Source: Niastella sp. OAS944 (GTDB taxonomy: Bacteria; Bacteroidota; Bacteroidia; Chitinophagales; Chitinophagaceae). From it: a stretch of 64,000 nucleotides of DNA. Below are positions 46,001-54,709 of this stretch, piece by piece (the first letter of the stretch is position 1; the number at the start of each line of letters is the position of its first letter). The notes below the pieces were generated by a model that saw only the letters and a list, made by a program, of their open reading frames with translations, was not told the origin of the DNA and did no database searches. The DNA is taken from the NCBI GenBank assembly GCA_024809215.1, contig JANUBW010000002.1:434001-498000 (forward strand), in the 5' to 3' direction. A program made the position numbers and the translations under genes.

Positions 46001-47897
46001 GGATTTTGGTGACGGCAATACATCTAACCTAAACAGCCCTTCACATTTTTATACGTATCCCGGTGAGTACTGGCCCATACTGAAAGTAACCAGTAAGGGA
46101 GGTTGTGTAGATATTATTCACGATCAAAAAATTACCATCCTCGGCCCCAAAGGCACGCTAACTTATAATAAAACACCGGGCTGTGCGCCCCTTGCTGTGA
46201 ATTTTACAGGTAATACCACCGATGCCGTATCATTTGTATGGGATTTCAATGATGGCGCCACAACTACAACCACCCCGGTCAATCCTACAACAGCACATAC
46301 GTATGACAGGCCCGGCAGCTATTTACCAAGAATGATATTGAAAGATGCACAGGGATGCCAGGTACCCGTAGCCGGAAAAGATACCCTTTATGTTTATGGC
46401 ATACAGGCCGGTTTTACTACAGACAAACAATCGTTGTGCGACAGAGGTTTCATTCAGTTCAATGATGCTTCTATAACGAATGATCTTATCACTGGTTATG
46501 TATGGACCCTTGGCGACGGCACTACTGCTACCACCAAATCGTTCTCTCATGAATACCTGGCCGTGGGCGATTACCCGGTAAAACTGGAAGTGACCACCCT
46601 GCATAATTGTAAACACGATACAGCGTTAACCGTTCCCCTGAAGGTAATACCATCGCCCAAGGCAGGCATTACCGGCCCAACCTCGGCTTGTGAACCTGTG
46701 AATTTTCAATTTGCCGGCAGCCTGTTAAACCTTAATCCTTATGCATTATCATGGTCGTGGGATTTTGATAACGGACAAACGGCAAATGTAAAAGATCCGC
46801 CGCTTGCTAATTACACCCGGGCGGGCAATTATAATGTAGCGCTAACGATTACCAATTCCTACAATTGCTCAGGAAAAATGGTTTATCCAATTGTTGTTCA
46901 CCCGCTGCCTCCTATTGATGCAGGTAACCCTATTGTAGTTTGCCGCGATCAACCCAAACTATTACAGGCTTCGGGTGCTGTAAATTACAAATGGAGCTCA
47001 ACCGGCAACCTGTCGTGCACCACCTGCAGCAGTATAATGGTGAACCCAACCTCAACTGTAAAATATTATGTAGAAGGGGAAAGTGCATTTGGTTGTAAGG
47101 CCACCGACTCGGTATTGGTAACAGTACAACAACCATTTACCGTTGCGGTCAATAACGGCGACACCATTTGTATAGGTGAAACCTACAGATTACAAGCCAG
47201 TGGGACCGATCTGTATAACTGGACACCGGCTATTGGATTGGATAATGCTCAAAATGCCAGCCCCATTGCTAAACCGCAGACAACTACCTTGTACCAGGTA
47301 ATTGGAAAGGATAAGAACAATTGTTTTGCAGACACGGCGTATGTACCGGTGGTCGTATATCCATATCCTACAATAACGCTGGAGAAGGAAAAGACCGTAA
47401 TCGTAGGCACTTCGGTGAAGTTGCAGCCAACGCTTTCAGCAGATGTAGTAAGCATCAACTGGTCGCCTGCCGACTGGCTTAGTTGCACCAACTGCGCGGC
47501 ACCGGTAAGTACACCCAAACAAACCATTCAACATAAGCTGCAGGTTGCCAACGAAGGTGGATGTGTAACCGAAAGCTCTGTTACGCTTTTAGTAGTATGT
47601 AACGGAGAAAATATATTTATACCCAATACCTTCTCCCCTAATGGCGATGGTAATAATGATGTGTTTTTCCCAAGAGGAAAAGGCATTTCGTATATACAAA
47701 GGTTCCGCGTTTACAATCGCTGGGGCGAGGAAATATTTAAACAACTGGCCTTTTACACCAACGATGCTTCAAAAGGATGGGATGGTACGTATAAAGGCGC
47801 CCCGGTAAACGAGGATGTATTTGTATATGTTGTTGAAGTGGTTTGTGAAAACGGACAAGCCCTAACATTTAAAGGAGATGTTACGTTGATAAGATAA
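43077..47897 (+). CDS. Giant PKD-repeat surface protein with T9SS type B (gliding motility) C-terminal domain
   Basis: A 1606-aa secreted protein. Signal peptide (MKTNIALYKISVALCLLFFF, then NNIQAQ). I count about 14 PKD-type modules of 75-90 residues by their WDFGDG cores (for example LWDFGDGTTSTLQHPEHTY, FWQFGDGGTADQQNPTYIY, VWDFNDGATTT). After 1290 come cysteine-bearing Ig-like segments with the motif CTTCSS. The C terminus (IPNTFSPNGDGNNDVFFPRG ... RFRVYNRWGEEIF ... YKGAPVNEDVFVYVVEV) is the CHU_C / gliding-motility-associated type B sorting domain. Such proteins are exported by T9SS and held at the surface by a PorP/SprF-type partner, encoded 2 nt downstream. Likely adhesin or gliding-associated surface fibre. 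Confidence 0.94.
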   Translation: MKTNIALYKISVALCLLFFFNNIQAQLTANFSATPVAGCAPLLVNFTDASTGNPDQWEWDLGNGTISYYQHPSLTYFNPGIYTIKLTVKKGTASASITKTQYINAYASPVIDFTQSATVGCFPLKVSFTNQSIPGSGNAVSYLWDFGDGTTSTLQHPEHTYSSTGQYNISLRSVNSNGCNASVTRLKAIDIQTGVKAAFTAGSATSCKAPATVPFTNTSTGTGTMSYAWDFGDGSQSTAKDPFHTYTAAGHYIVKLAIKNNSGCTDTFINNNVEVGLNEAKFTSPAISCVSKPVTFSNSSTTNPVSVFWNFGDGATATGASVTHAYAAIGTYPITQVVNFGSCIDTRTGSIQIIKRSVVDFTSPDRLSCKAPYSAAFQANAPDAVDWKWDFGDGTTSTDKAPVHIYNTEGSFKVSLTITNSAGCSETIEKPGYVVVQKPIVRIVDIFQESCVPYNFSPTLDINSPVAIISYLWDFGDGTTSTDPKPTHVYTQKGLYTLSVTYTTKDGCQETISKSNLIKVGNKVTVAFTASPLQVCASDPVNFTDLSKSIPPSTDKIEEWFWQFGDGGTADQQNPTYIYTDTGRFSVSLTVKSNGCASWITYPNYVRIAPPIARFKQIISCGNPFWRGFDNTSLFDRSMAPLSFHWDFGDGTTSNLEYPSHVYAATGKYTVTLTVVNGGCRHTTSTNVFIVDNTLTFTATKDTICPNTDITFNMTISDTTNLISKHITSNYSVRSWFNQSIVTETYTKPGNYTVYAVIIDTNKCQKQIALPVKVIKTTAALAPPAAACINAPAVVTDWSTVDAPLSIFGRTINYGDGTPDEINPVSFRHTWSQAGNYTITLKVTDSKGCTDSTSGKILIADPKASFMSPDSMSCTLKNIAFKSIGDPSYTYTWDFGDGQTTTGANPVHSYNKQGTYSIKLGYTDQYGCRNSFTKLNYVQINDPVATFSISANQSSCPPLVVKFSSTSQYAESVEWDFGDGNTSNLNSPSHFYTYPGEYWPILKVTSKGGCVDIIHDQKITILGPKGTLTYNKTPGCAPLAVNFTGNTTDAVSFVWDFNDGATTTTTPVNPTTAHTYDRPGSYLPRMILKDAQGCQVPVAGKDTLYVYGIQAGFTTDKQSLCDRGFIQFNDASITNDLITGYVWTLGDGTTATTKSFSHEYLAVGDYPVKLEVTTLHNCKHDTALTVPLKVIPSPKAGITGPTSACEPVNFQFAGSLLNLNPYALSWSWDFDNGQTANVKDPPLANYTRAGNYNVALTITNSYNCSGKMVYPIVVHPLPPIDAGNPIVVCRDQPKLLQASGAVNYKWSSTGNLSCTTCSSIMVNPTSTVKYYVEGESAFGCKATDSVLVTVQQPFTVAVNNGDTICIGETYRLQASGTDLYNWTPAIGLDNAQNASPIAKPQTTTLYQVIGKDKNNCFADTAYVPVVVYPYPTITLEKEKTVIVGTSVKLQPTLSADVVSINWSPADWLSCTNCAAPVSTPKQTIQHKLQVANEGGCVTESSVTLLVVCNGENIFIPNTFSPNGDGNNDVFFPRGKGISYIQRFRVYNRWGEEIFKQLAFYTNDASKGWDGTYKGAPVNEDVFVYVVEVVCENGQALTFKGDVTLIR

Positions 47898-47899
47898 CT

Positions 47900-48937
47900 A
47901 TGAAAACGCTATTCAAAAAAATTATGACAAGCCTGGCATTAGTGGTGGCACTAACACACACATATGCCCAGGATATACATTTCTCCCAGTTTTTTGAGGC
48001 GCCACTATTGCGCAATCCTTCACTGGCAGGTTTATTTGATGGCGATTTGCGCTTGCAAATGGTGTACCGCGACCAGTGGAAGAGTGTTACACCAAATTCA
48101 TTTCGCACCGCCTCCATCAACGGCGAGTACAAAATGCCGGTTAGTGGCGGCGATGATTTTATCACAGTAGGTGCACAGTTGCTATTAGATAAAGCCGGTT
48201 CTGCCGTTCAATCTACCACGCATATATTGCCAGTTGTAAATTACCATAAGTCGCTCAGCACCCAACGAACAAGCTATATTTCATTGGGTTTTATGGGGGG
48301 CTGGGTCCAAAAAAGCATAGACTATTCCAAAATAACAACCAACAACCAGTATTATGATGAGAACTGGAATGCAGGGGCGCCTACCGGCGAATACTTTACA
48401 GACCCTACCATTGGCTATTGGGATGGAAGCGTAGGAATGAATTTTAATACTTCTTTAGGTAGCGAGGATAAGCATATGTTTTTTATTGGGGCAGCTTACC
48501 ACCATATAAACCGGCCTAAAACCTCGTTTTATAAAAATGCGGCTATTGAGTTAAAACCAAAATATGTGTTTTCAACCGGGCTTAAATTTACCATCGACGA
48601 TTTTCATAGTTTCACATTTCACCAGGACGTATTCATACAGGGTTCGTCTCGGGAAATTATTGGTGGCGGCTGGTATTCAAATACGTTAGGCGATTTTTCC
48701 GACAACCCTTCCTATGTGCTGCATGGCGGTTTATTTATCCGATATAAAGATGCGGTTGTTCCCGTAGTTAAAATGGACATTCGATCATTTTCCGTTTCGT
48801 TAAGTTATGACATCAATACATCCCCCTTAAAAACAGGCAGCCAAATGCGTGGCGGTTTTGAATTGGGGTTAACGTTTAAAAGCTTTAGAAAAAACAATAG
48901 CAGCCAGGAGAGAGTGATTTGCCCGGTGAGGTTTTAG
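47900..48937 (+). CDS. PorP/SprF-family type IX secretion outer-membrane protein
   Basis: A 345-aa outer-membrane beta-barrel. Signal peptide (MKTLFKKIMTSLALVVALTH, then TYAQ) and the family's opening DIHFSQFFEAPLLRNPSLAG, followed by RLQMVYRDQWKSV. The C-terminal half has barrel strands (YVLHGGLFIRYKDAVVPVVK, FSVSLSYDINTSPL, GGFELGLTF). SprF-like proteins are needed for secretion or anchoring of partner proteins with a type B sorting domain. The gene starts 2 nt after the PKD protein stop, so the two are translationally coupled and almost certainly partners. Confidence 0.93.
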   Translation: MKTLFKKIMTSLALVVALTHTYAQDIHFSQFFEAPLLRNPSLAGLFDGDLRLQMVYRDQWKSVTPNSFRTASINGEYKMPVSGGDDFITVGAQLLLDKAGSAVQSTTHILPVVNYHKSLSTQRTSYISLGFMGGWVQKSIDYSKITTNNQYYDENWNAGAPTGEYFTDPTIGYWDGSVGMNFNTSLGSEDKHMFFIGAAYHHINRPKTSFYKNAAIELKPKYVFSTGLKFTIDDFHSFTFHQDVFIQGSSREIIGGGWYSNTLGDFSDNPSYVLHGGLFIRYKDAVVPVVKMDIRSFSVSLSYDINTSPLKTGSQMRGGFELGLTFKSFRKNNSSQERVICPVRF

Positions 48938-48969
48938 ATTTCGATACCGTCTTCTTTGTACAAGTGCGT

Positions 48970-49200
48970 CCCCCCACTCTTTTGCTGGCATTATGGCTTT
49001 GCTGCCGCACTTAGGAGGTTTGCTGCCTGCATTTGATCGTAAGTGCCGCACCTGAAAAGGAACGTGTGACATTTACAGCCTGGGATAACACACTTGCCGC
49101 CCACAAATACGCACCCGCGCAGGAAAGTCAGCCACCTGTACACCATAATTACGCACTTATAATGTGTAATCAGGCAGCGCGACACTTTAGCAACACACTT
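48970..49200. repeat. Array of ~11 degenerate 21-bp repeats (array B)
   Basis: On the minus strand, units of 21 bases begin with an anchor close to RRGTGYG. Those starting (5' end on the minus strand) at 49200, 49158, 49137, 49116, 49095, 49074 and 49053 are in exact 21-base register; the unit between the first two (49179) has a weak anchor. Beyond 49053 the anchor recurs at 49034 and 49012 with small length changes. Most units read in frame as K/R-C-V-x-x-x-x, and a 64-codon open frame (48991-49185) arises from this. No start signal or family supports it as a gene. The period matches array A at 24.7 kb but the anchor is different. The rest of the 475-bp gap (48938-49412) holds only the presumed ECF sigma promoter. 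Confidence 0.7.
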
Positions 49201-49387
49201 TTTTGTTTTTCAACCTGAATGGTACCATTCCCGGTTTCGCAAACGGTGTTTTTGTTTCATTTTTGCGTCTTTTTGCGGCTGATGCATAAGGTAATTAAAC
49301 CATACAATCGATTATGTAAGCGAAAAACCCGTATTCTACTTTAAAAAACTTAAACATTTGGTAAAATAGGTTTCTTTAGGTTAGAAA

Positions 49388-49414
49388 ATATGGGTGTTAA
49401 GTTTGCACCCATAT
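49388..49414 (+). promoter_or_regulatory. Hairpin enclosing the ECF sigma start codon
   Basis: ATATGGGTG (49388-49396) pairs perfectly with CACCCATAT (49406-49414) around a 9-nt loop. The ATG of the sigma gene begins at 49413, within the 3' arm. Folded mRNA would hide the start codon. The same palindrome could be a protein-binding operator. Confidence 0.6.
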
Positions 49415-49964
49415 GAATTTTCAGCCAATTGTTCCTGATGAAAATGAACTGTTGACGCAACTGAAACAGGGAGACCCAATTGCTTTTGATGAAATTTTTA
49501 ACCGGTTTGCCGATCCCATTCACACGTACATACGTGCACGGCTGAACGGATCGGAAGAAGGCGATGATGTTCTGCAGGAGGTTTTCTTTCGCCTGTGGAA
49601 CAAACGTGCATCTATTGTTATCCAATCTTCATTCCGCAACTATTTATACCGCATCGTTCAGCATTGCATCAGCGATCACCAACGGGCTTCTAAAAGAAAA
49701 AGATATACACTTACCGAAGAGTTTCCCGAGTATATAGAAGAAAAGCCCCTCCCCGATGAGCAGTATCAATACAAACAGGTATATCATATCTGGAAAAATG
49801 CCACCAACAAACTGCCCGGCCAAATGCGCCGCATTTACTCCATGAAGAACGAAGAACAATTATCAGTAAAAGAGATCGCCTCTGAATTACAACTGAGCGA
49901 ACAAACGGTAAAGAACCAACTACACACCGCCGGCCAAAGGGTGATGAAAATGTTACGCCAATAG
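49413..49964 (+). CDS. ECF RNA polymerase sigma factor (FecI/Bacteroidetes type)
   Basis: A 183-aa sigma factor. Region 2: LLTQLKQGDPIAFDEIFNRF, ARLNGSEEGDDVLQEVFFRL, SSFRNYLYRIVQHCISDH. Region 4 helix-turn-helix: LPGQMRRIYSMKNEEQLSVK, EIASELQLSEQTVKNQLHTA. It is followed by FecR, SusC with an STN domain, and SusD, which is the usual order of a trans-envelope signalling PUL: ligand binding at SusC is relayed by FecR to free this sigma, which then transcribes the transporter genes. The start codon lies in a hairpin, which may add translational control. Confidence 0.95.
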   Translation: MNFQPIVPDENELLTQLKQGDPIAFDEIFNRFADPIHTYIRARLNGSEEGDDVLQEVFFRLWNKRASIVIQSSFRNYLYRIVQHCISDHQRASKRKRYTLTEEFPEYIEEKPLPDEQYQYKQVYHIWKNATNKLPGQMRRIYSMKNEEQLSVKEIASELQLSEQTVKNQLHTAGQRVMKMLRQ

Positions 49965-49966
49965 AA

Positions 49967-50190
49967 ATCTCAAATTCGCCCAAAAATCTCAAAATCCAAA
50001 TCTCAAGTTCCAAAAGAATACAGGGCTTAATCATCCCATATGACTTTGGATTGCTTTATTTGGTCATTGCATTTTGGGTTTTGTGATTTCTTTTTTGGTT
50101 CATGTGATTTGAGATTTCATAATTGGTTCTTGTATTTTGTGTTTTTGTATTTTTTATTTGGTTCTTGGAACTTGTGATTTGGAATTTAGC
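49967..50190. repeat. Long imperfect palindromic intergenic repeat (AAATCTC/CAAGTTCC type)
   Basis: The left arm (49967-50015) is built from degenerate AAATCTCA / AAATCC / CAAGTTCC words. The right arm (about 50060-50190) contains the complement (TTGGAACTTGTGATTTGGAA, GTGATTTGAGATTTC, TTTGGTTC). The arms can form an extended imperfect stem. It fills the 307-bp gap between the sigma and FecR genes, so no promoter is easily seen there. Similar words build the inverted repeat at 58949-59023. Confidence 0.65.
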
Positions 50191-50271
50191 TATGTGACCA
50201 AATTGTTAACTCAACATTTATTCTAGTACCGGTTTGTTTCAACCAACGTCTTTTAACTAAAGCTATTTTGC

Positions 50272-51120
50272 ATGCCCCGTAAATCAAGGCACAACAAGGA
50301 TAATATAAGTAATAACGATGAGCAATGGCAGCAGGCATGGAAATCACCCGGCGATATGGGCATGCAAAAAAAGCAACTGTTGCTAAATAGTATCAACGAT
50401 CGCATAGATAACCGGAAGAAGCATAAAAAGCAGTTCTTCTTTATTGGTTTAAGTGCGGCAGCCGCCATACTAATTGCCATCTTTATTAAGATACCAGGTA
50501 ATGGTTCGCAGATAAATACAAACCCATGGCAGGAGCTGGCCAGTACCGACAGCTCAAAGAAGATCATGCTTGATGATGGTTCGGTTGTTTGGCTGGCGCC
50601 CGGGTCAACGGTAAAAGTGCACACTGATTTTCAAAAACAGCGCAGCACGGTATTATTAAAGGGAACGGCTTTTTTCAGCGTGGCAAAAGATGCACAACAT
50701 CCGTTTACCATTGATATTAACCGGCAACAGGTAACAGTTGTAGGTACAGCATTTACCATTCGTAAACTCGATTCGGTTGATCTGCAACTTACCGTTAAAG
50801 AAGGTAAAGTGTCATTGAAAAACACAAGCGGCAACCGGTTGCTCACAGCAGGCCAGCAGGTGGTTACCACCAATGCTATAACGGGTACGGTGCATACCAT
50901 TGACCCGGTTTCGGCAGACTGGTGGCTGAAACAACAAGTACGATTGCAAAACATTACGTTATCCGAATTGCTGAATAGAATTGAAACATATTACCAGGTT
51001 AAGCTTACACACAACACTGTTGATGATAAAAAAAAGGTAACGCTAACCTGGGACCTGACGATTTCTTTGCACGATAATTTAACGGTGCTGAACACATTGA
51101 CCGGTTTCAATATCCACTAA
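50272..51120 (+). CDS. FecR-family anti-sigma/sigma-regulator protein
   Basis: A 282-aa inner-membrane protein. The N-terminal cytoplasmic part (about 1-60; NNDEQWQQAWKSPGDMGMQK) binds the ECF sigma in this family. One transmembrane helix (FFFIGLSAAAAILIAIFIKI). The periplasmic FecR domain shows KIMLDDGSVVWLAPGSTVKV, VLLKGTAFFSVAKDAQHPFT and VTVVGTAFTIRKLDSVDLQL, and the C-terminal domain that meets the SusC STN domain reads NITLSELLNRIETYYQVKL. It is downstream of its sigma and upstream of an STN-bearing SusC, which completes the signalling chain. Confidence 0.95.
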   Translation: MPRKSRHNKDNISNNDEQWQQAWKSPGDMGMQKKQLLLNSINDRIDNRKKHKKQFFFIGLSAAAAILIAIFIKIPGNGSQINTNPWQELASTDSSKKIMLDDGSVVWLAPGSTVKVHTDFQKQRSTVLLKGTAFFSVAKDAQHPFTIDINRQQVTVVGTAFTIRKLDSVDLQLTVKEGKVSLKNTSGNRLLTAGQQVVTTNAITGTVHTIDPVSADWWLKQQVRLQNITLSELLNRIETYYQVKLTHNTVDDKKKVTLTWDLTISLHDNLTVLNTLTGFNIH

Positions 51121-51197
51121 TCATCCTTACCAACACCCATTTTTTGATCTGCTGAAAAGCGGAGCGGCACTGTATTGTTTATAATGTAAATGAATAT

Positions 51198-54100
51198 ATG
51201 GAACACGTAAAACTAACTAAACCGTTCACCGCGCTTCTATTATTGCTTATGGCAGGGTTTATTAACCTGCAGGCGCAAACGGCGCAATTGCACTATCGGC
51301 ATGCAGCTGGTAATTTAGCCGCAATTGCTGAAGAATTTGGCCGTGTATTTAAAGTGAAACTGGCTTATGCAAATGATGAACTGGCTGCAGTACAGGTGCC
51401 CGGTGCATCGTATGAGGCAGGCAGTGTTGGTGAGTTATTGAATAAAGTATTGGAACCCGGCGGCTTTTCAGCCACCGCCAGCGGCAGCAGCTGGGTCATC
51501 AAAAAAAGTGATGCACCTAAAAAAGCAGCTACCATGGTATTGAAAGGTACCATTATGGAAGGTGGCGCTCCTGTTCCCAGCGCTACTGTGATCATTAAAC
51601 AGGAAGGACAAAAAAATGTGGTGTCCATAGCCAATGACAATGGACAGTTCAGCAAAACCCTGCCGGTTGTATCGGGTGGTTTTGTTGAGATCACTGCCGT
51701 TGGTTACAAACCACTGAGAAAAAAATTCACTGCCGATGCGCAACCTTTAGACCTCGTGTTGCAGAAAGACGATCAGCAAATGCAGAATGTGGTGGTAACG
51801 GCATTGGGTATTAAAAAATCGCAAAGATCGCTGGGTTATTCACTTACCAAAGTAGATAGCAACCAGCTTACCGATGCGGCGTCTTCCAACTGGCTCGATG
51901 CTCTTTCGGGTAAAGTAGCCGGTTTGAACCTCGTTCGTTCCGGCTCGGGCCCTGCCGCTTCAAGCAAGATCATTCTTCGCGGCGAAAACAACCTTAATAG
52001 CGATAATGAAGCCCTGATAGTAGTGGATAATGTGGTGATCAATAATGGAAGCGGTCGCCGTTCGGCCAACGCCAGCGACCAGGTGTATGCTACCGGCGCC
52101 GATAACCTGCCGGCAGATTATGGCAGCTCTGTAAATGACATTAACCCGCAGGATATAGAAAGTGTTTCTGTTCTGCCCGGCCCCGCAGCTGCCGCATTAT
52201 ACGGCCAACGGGCAGCTAACGGCGCCATCGTTATCACCACAAAATCTTCTCAACAAAAAAAGAAAGGCCATTTTAGCGTACGCTACACCGCTAACGGAAA
52301 CCTTGAACAGGTGAACAGATATCCCGACCTGCAATATGAATACGGCCAGGGTACCGGGGGAGCCATTTACTATTCTTACGGCACAACCGATGATGGCGCC
52401 GGCACCAACGGCACCAGTTCAGCTTACGGACCCAAGTTCGATGGCCAGTCGTTCTACCAATACGACCCCACCACCCAAAAGGCAGGTAAAGAACGCACAC
52501 CTTGGGTGCCCTACGATAATATCAATGATTTTTGGGACCTGGGCCGCGATCTCAGGAACAATATCAGCGTTGATGGTAAACTGGGTAGTACGGGTATTCG
52601 GGTAACCATGAGTACAGAAAACAACAAATGGATAGTACCCAACACGGGTATGGTGCGCAAGAACATGAGCCTTACCACTAATACAGAGCTTACCAAAAAA
52701 TTAAAACTTTCAACCAAAGTAAACTACGGTTTCAGGAACAGTGATAACCTGCCTGCAGCAGGATATGGGAACCAGTCGTTGATGTACTGGTACATCTTTT
52801 GGCAGCCCAATGCCGATGTTAACTGGCTGAAAAACTATTGGGCAACCGACAGCCTTTACAAACTGATCAAATATCCATTCTCTTCTTACCCCGAAAATCC
52901 TTATGCAATAGCATACGAATTTTTAAATAAAACAAGAAGGAACAACGTAACCGGCAACGTTACCCTCAACTACCAGCTTACCAAAGACCTGAACCTGATG
53001 CTGCGTGGTAATTTCGACTGGGCGGGTGATAAACGTGAGCAGGACAGGCCATGGGATGCAGGCGTACGCCTCCCCAAGGGATCTGTAAGAAGGCAGGACA
53101 TCAATTCGCAGGAAAAGAGTTACGACTTCATGGCCAGGTACAATAAAAGCCTGAACCCCAATGTAAGGCTTGGCGTGACCCTTGGCGGCAGCCAGTTGCG
53201 TAACGATTATAAAAAGACGGATGTACGCAACGACGGTTTACACTTACCCGGTATATATACCCTTGAGAATACGGAGTACGGTCTTATTCATATGCCCGAT
53301 GATATAAGCCAGTATCAAATAAACAGTTTATACGGTATCATAAACCTGGGCTATAAAAACTTCCTGAATGCAGAAATCACCAGCAGGCAGGACTGGAGCA
53401 GTACATTGGCCCAAACAAAAAGAACGGGCAACGTAGGGTTTTTCTATCCCTCTATCAATACCGGTTTTGTATTGTCGGAAGTAGCAGACCTACCCTATAT
53501 TATCAGCTATGCCAAGTTAAGGGCATCATTTGCAGCCGTGGGCAGTGGCGGTACTTCAGCCTATTTAACTTCATATAGATACTCACCGGCAAACAATGGT
53601 ACTTTCCCCGATAGTGCCGTACAAGCCCCTGCCCTTTTGCCTAACTTTAACTTAAAACCACTTGCCACCCAAACATTTGAGCTGGGTACAGAATTACAGT
53701 TCTTCAAGAACAGGTTAGGGTTAGATGTAACCGTATATTTCGGTAACACGCAACATCAGATCTTCACAAGGACCATAGACGCTTCTTCGGGTTACACTTC
53801 GGCCATTATCAATGCGGGTAAAGTAAGGAACAATGGCATAGAGTTAAATCTTAATGTCAAACCCTTTATAAGTAAATCCGGCTTCGACTGGAGCATTTTT
53901 GGAACTTTTTCTTACAACCAGAACAAGGTTATTTCAATGCCCGATAGTTCGCTGGTACTGCGGGCCGGCAATATAGCCAATGGTCAAATAGTACTTACCG
54001 AAGGTGGCAGCATGGGCGATATGTATGGCACCGGTTATCAGCGCAGTCCCAACGGACAGGTGATCTTTGATGCAGCTACCGGCTTTCCCAAGCTCACTGA

Positions 54101-54665
54101 AAGTATTATTTACCTGGGCAATACAATACCCAAATACAAGTTCAGCCTTGGTAATACCTTTCGCTATAAGAACTTCAGCTTAAATGTACTGTTCGATGCA
54201 CAGGTGGGAGCAGTGGGTTATTCGCTTACCCATTACAAAATGGTTGAGCAGGGCAAACTTAAATCAACACTACCGGGCAGGTACAATGGCATTATTGGCA
54301 ACGGTGTAGTTGAAACCGCCGATGGGAAATACCGTACCAACGATGTGGTGGCAACCGATATCGACAAGTATTATCAATACTCCATGGGTAGCTTCAATGC
54401 TGAAGGAAGCACTTTCAGTACCGACTTTGTGAAGTTCCGTGAGGCTTCGTTAAACTATGCCTTCAAACCCAAATTACTTAAAAGGCTTGGCCTGGCCTCG
54501 GCAACCATTGGTATTTACGGTCGCGACCTGTTCATTTGGTCACCATGGCCCATATTCGATCCGGAATTTGGTACACTGGCGGGATCGGACATTGTAAGAG
54601 GTTTTGAAACCGGACAGCTTCCCTCCACCCGCACGATGGGCTTTAATTTATCGTTCGGATTTTAA
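51198..54665 (+). CDS. SusC-like TonB-dependent receptor with N-terminal STN signalling domain
   Basis: A 1155-aa outer-membrane transporter. Signal peptide (MEHVKLTKPFTALLLLLMAG, then FINLQAQ). The STN domain (about 28-105; LAAIAEEFGRVFKVKLAYAN, ASYEAGSVGELLNKVLEPGG) is the part that touches FecR in the periplasm. It is followed by a carboxypeptidase-like regulatory domain (VLKGTIMEGGAPVPSATVII), the plug (VVVTALGIKKSQRSLGYSLT, IILRGENNLNSDNEALIVVD, VSVLPGPAAAALYGQRAANG) and the barrel ending TMGFNLSFGF. It imports an unknown nutrient and reports its presence. It forms an operon with the SusD (44 nt) and the DUF5689 gene downstream. Confidence 0.95.
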   Translation: MEHVKLTKPFTALLLLLMAGFINLQAQTAQLHYRHAAGNLAAIAEEFGRVFKVKLAYANDELAAVQVPGASYEAGSVGELLNKVLEPGGFSATASGSSWVIKKSDAPKKAATMVLKGTIMEGGAPVPSATVIIKQEGQKNVVSIANDNGQFSKTLPVVSGGFVEITAVGYKPLRKKFTADAQPLDLVLQKDDQQMQNVVVTALGIKKSQRSLGYSLTKVDSNQLTDAASSNWLDALSGKVAGLNLVRSGSGPAASSKIILRGENNLNSDNEALIVVDNVVINNGSGRRSANASDQVYATGADNLPADYGSSVNDINPQDIESVSVLPGPAAAALYGQRAANGAIVITTKSSQQKKKGHFSVRYTANGNLEQVNRYPDLQYEYGQGTGGAIYYSYGTTDDGAGTNGTSSAYGPKFDGQSFYQYDPTTQKAGKERTPWVPYDNINDFWDLGRDLRNNISVDGKLGSTGIRVTMSTENNKWIVPNTGMVRKNMSLTTNTELTKKLKLSTKVNYGFRNSDNLPAAGYGNQSLMYWYIFWQPNADVNWLKNYWATDSLYKLIKYPFSSYPENPYAIAYEFLNKTRRNNVTGNVTLNYQLTKDLNLMLRGNFDWAGDKREQDRPWDAGVRLPKGSVRRQDINSQEKSYDFMARYNKSLNPNVRLGVTLGGSQLRNDYKKTDVRNDGLHLPGIYTLENTEYGLIHMPDDISQYQINSLYGIINLGYKNFLNAEITSRQDWSSTLAQTKRTGNVGFFYPSINTGFVLSEVADLPYIISYAKLRASFAAVGSGGTSAYLTSYRYSPANNGTFPDSAVQAPALLPNFNLKPLATQTFELGTELQFFKNRLGLDVTVYFGNTQHQIFTRTIDASSGYTSAIINAGKVRNNGIELNLNVKPFISKSGFDWSIFGTFSYNQNKVISMPDSSLVLRAGNIANGQIVLTEGGSMGDMYGTGYQRSPNGQVIFDAATGFPKLTESIIYLGNTIPKYKFSLGNTFRYKNFSLNVLFDAQVGAVGYSLTHYKMVEQGKLKSTLPGRYNGIIGNGVVETADGKYRTNDVVATDIDKYYQYSMGSFNAEGSTFSTDFVKFREASLNYAFKPKLLKRLGLASATIGIYGRDLFIWSPWPIFDPEFGTLAGSDIVRGFETGQLPSTRTMGFNLSFGF

Positions 54666-54709
54666 TAACATAAGATCTGATCAGTAATAAAAAAAGTAAA
54701 AACATAAGG

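Noticed and set aside
48991-49185. 64-codon open frame on the minus strand inside array B
   Set aside because: Its translation only reflects the 21-bp repeat (K/R-C-V heptads). There is no start signal, family or domain, so I list the region as a repeat and not as a gene.
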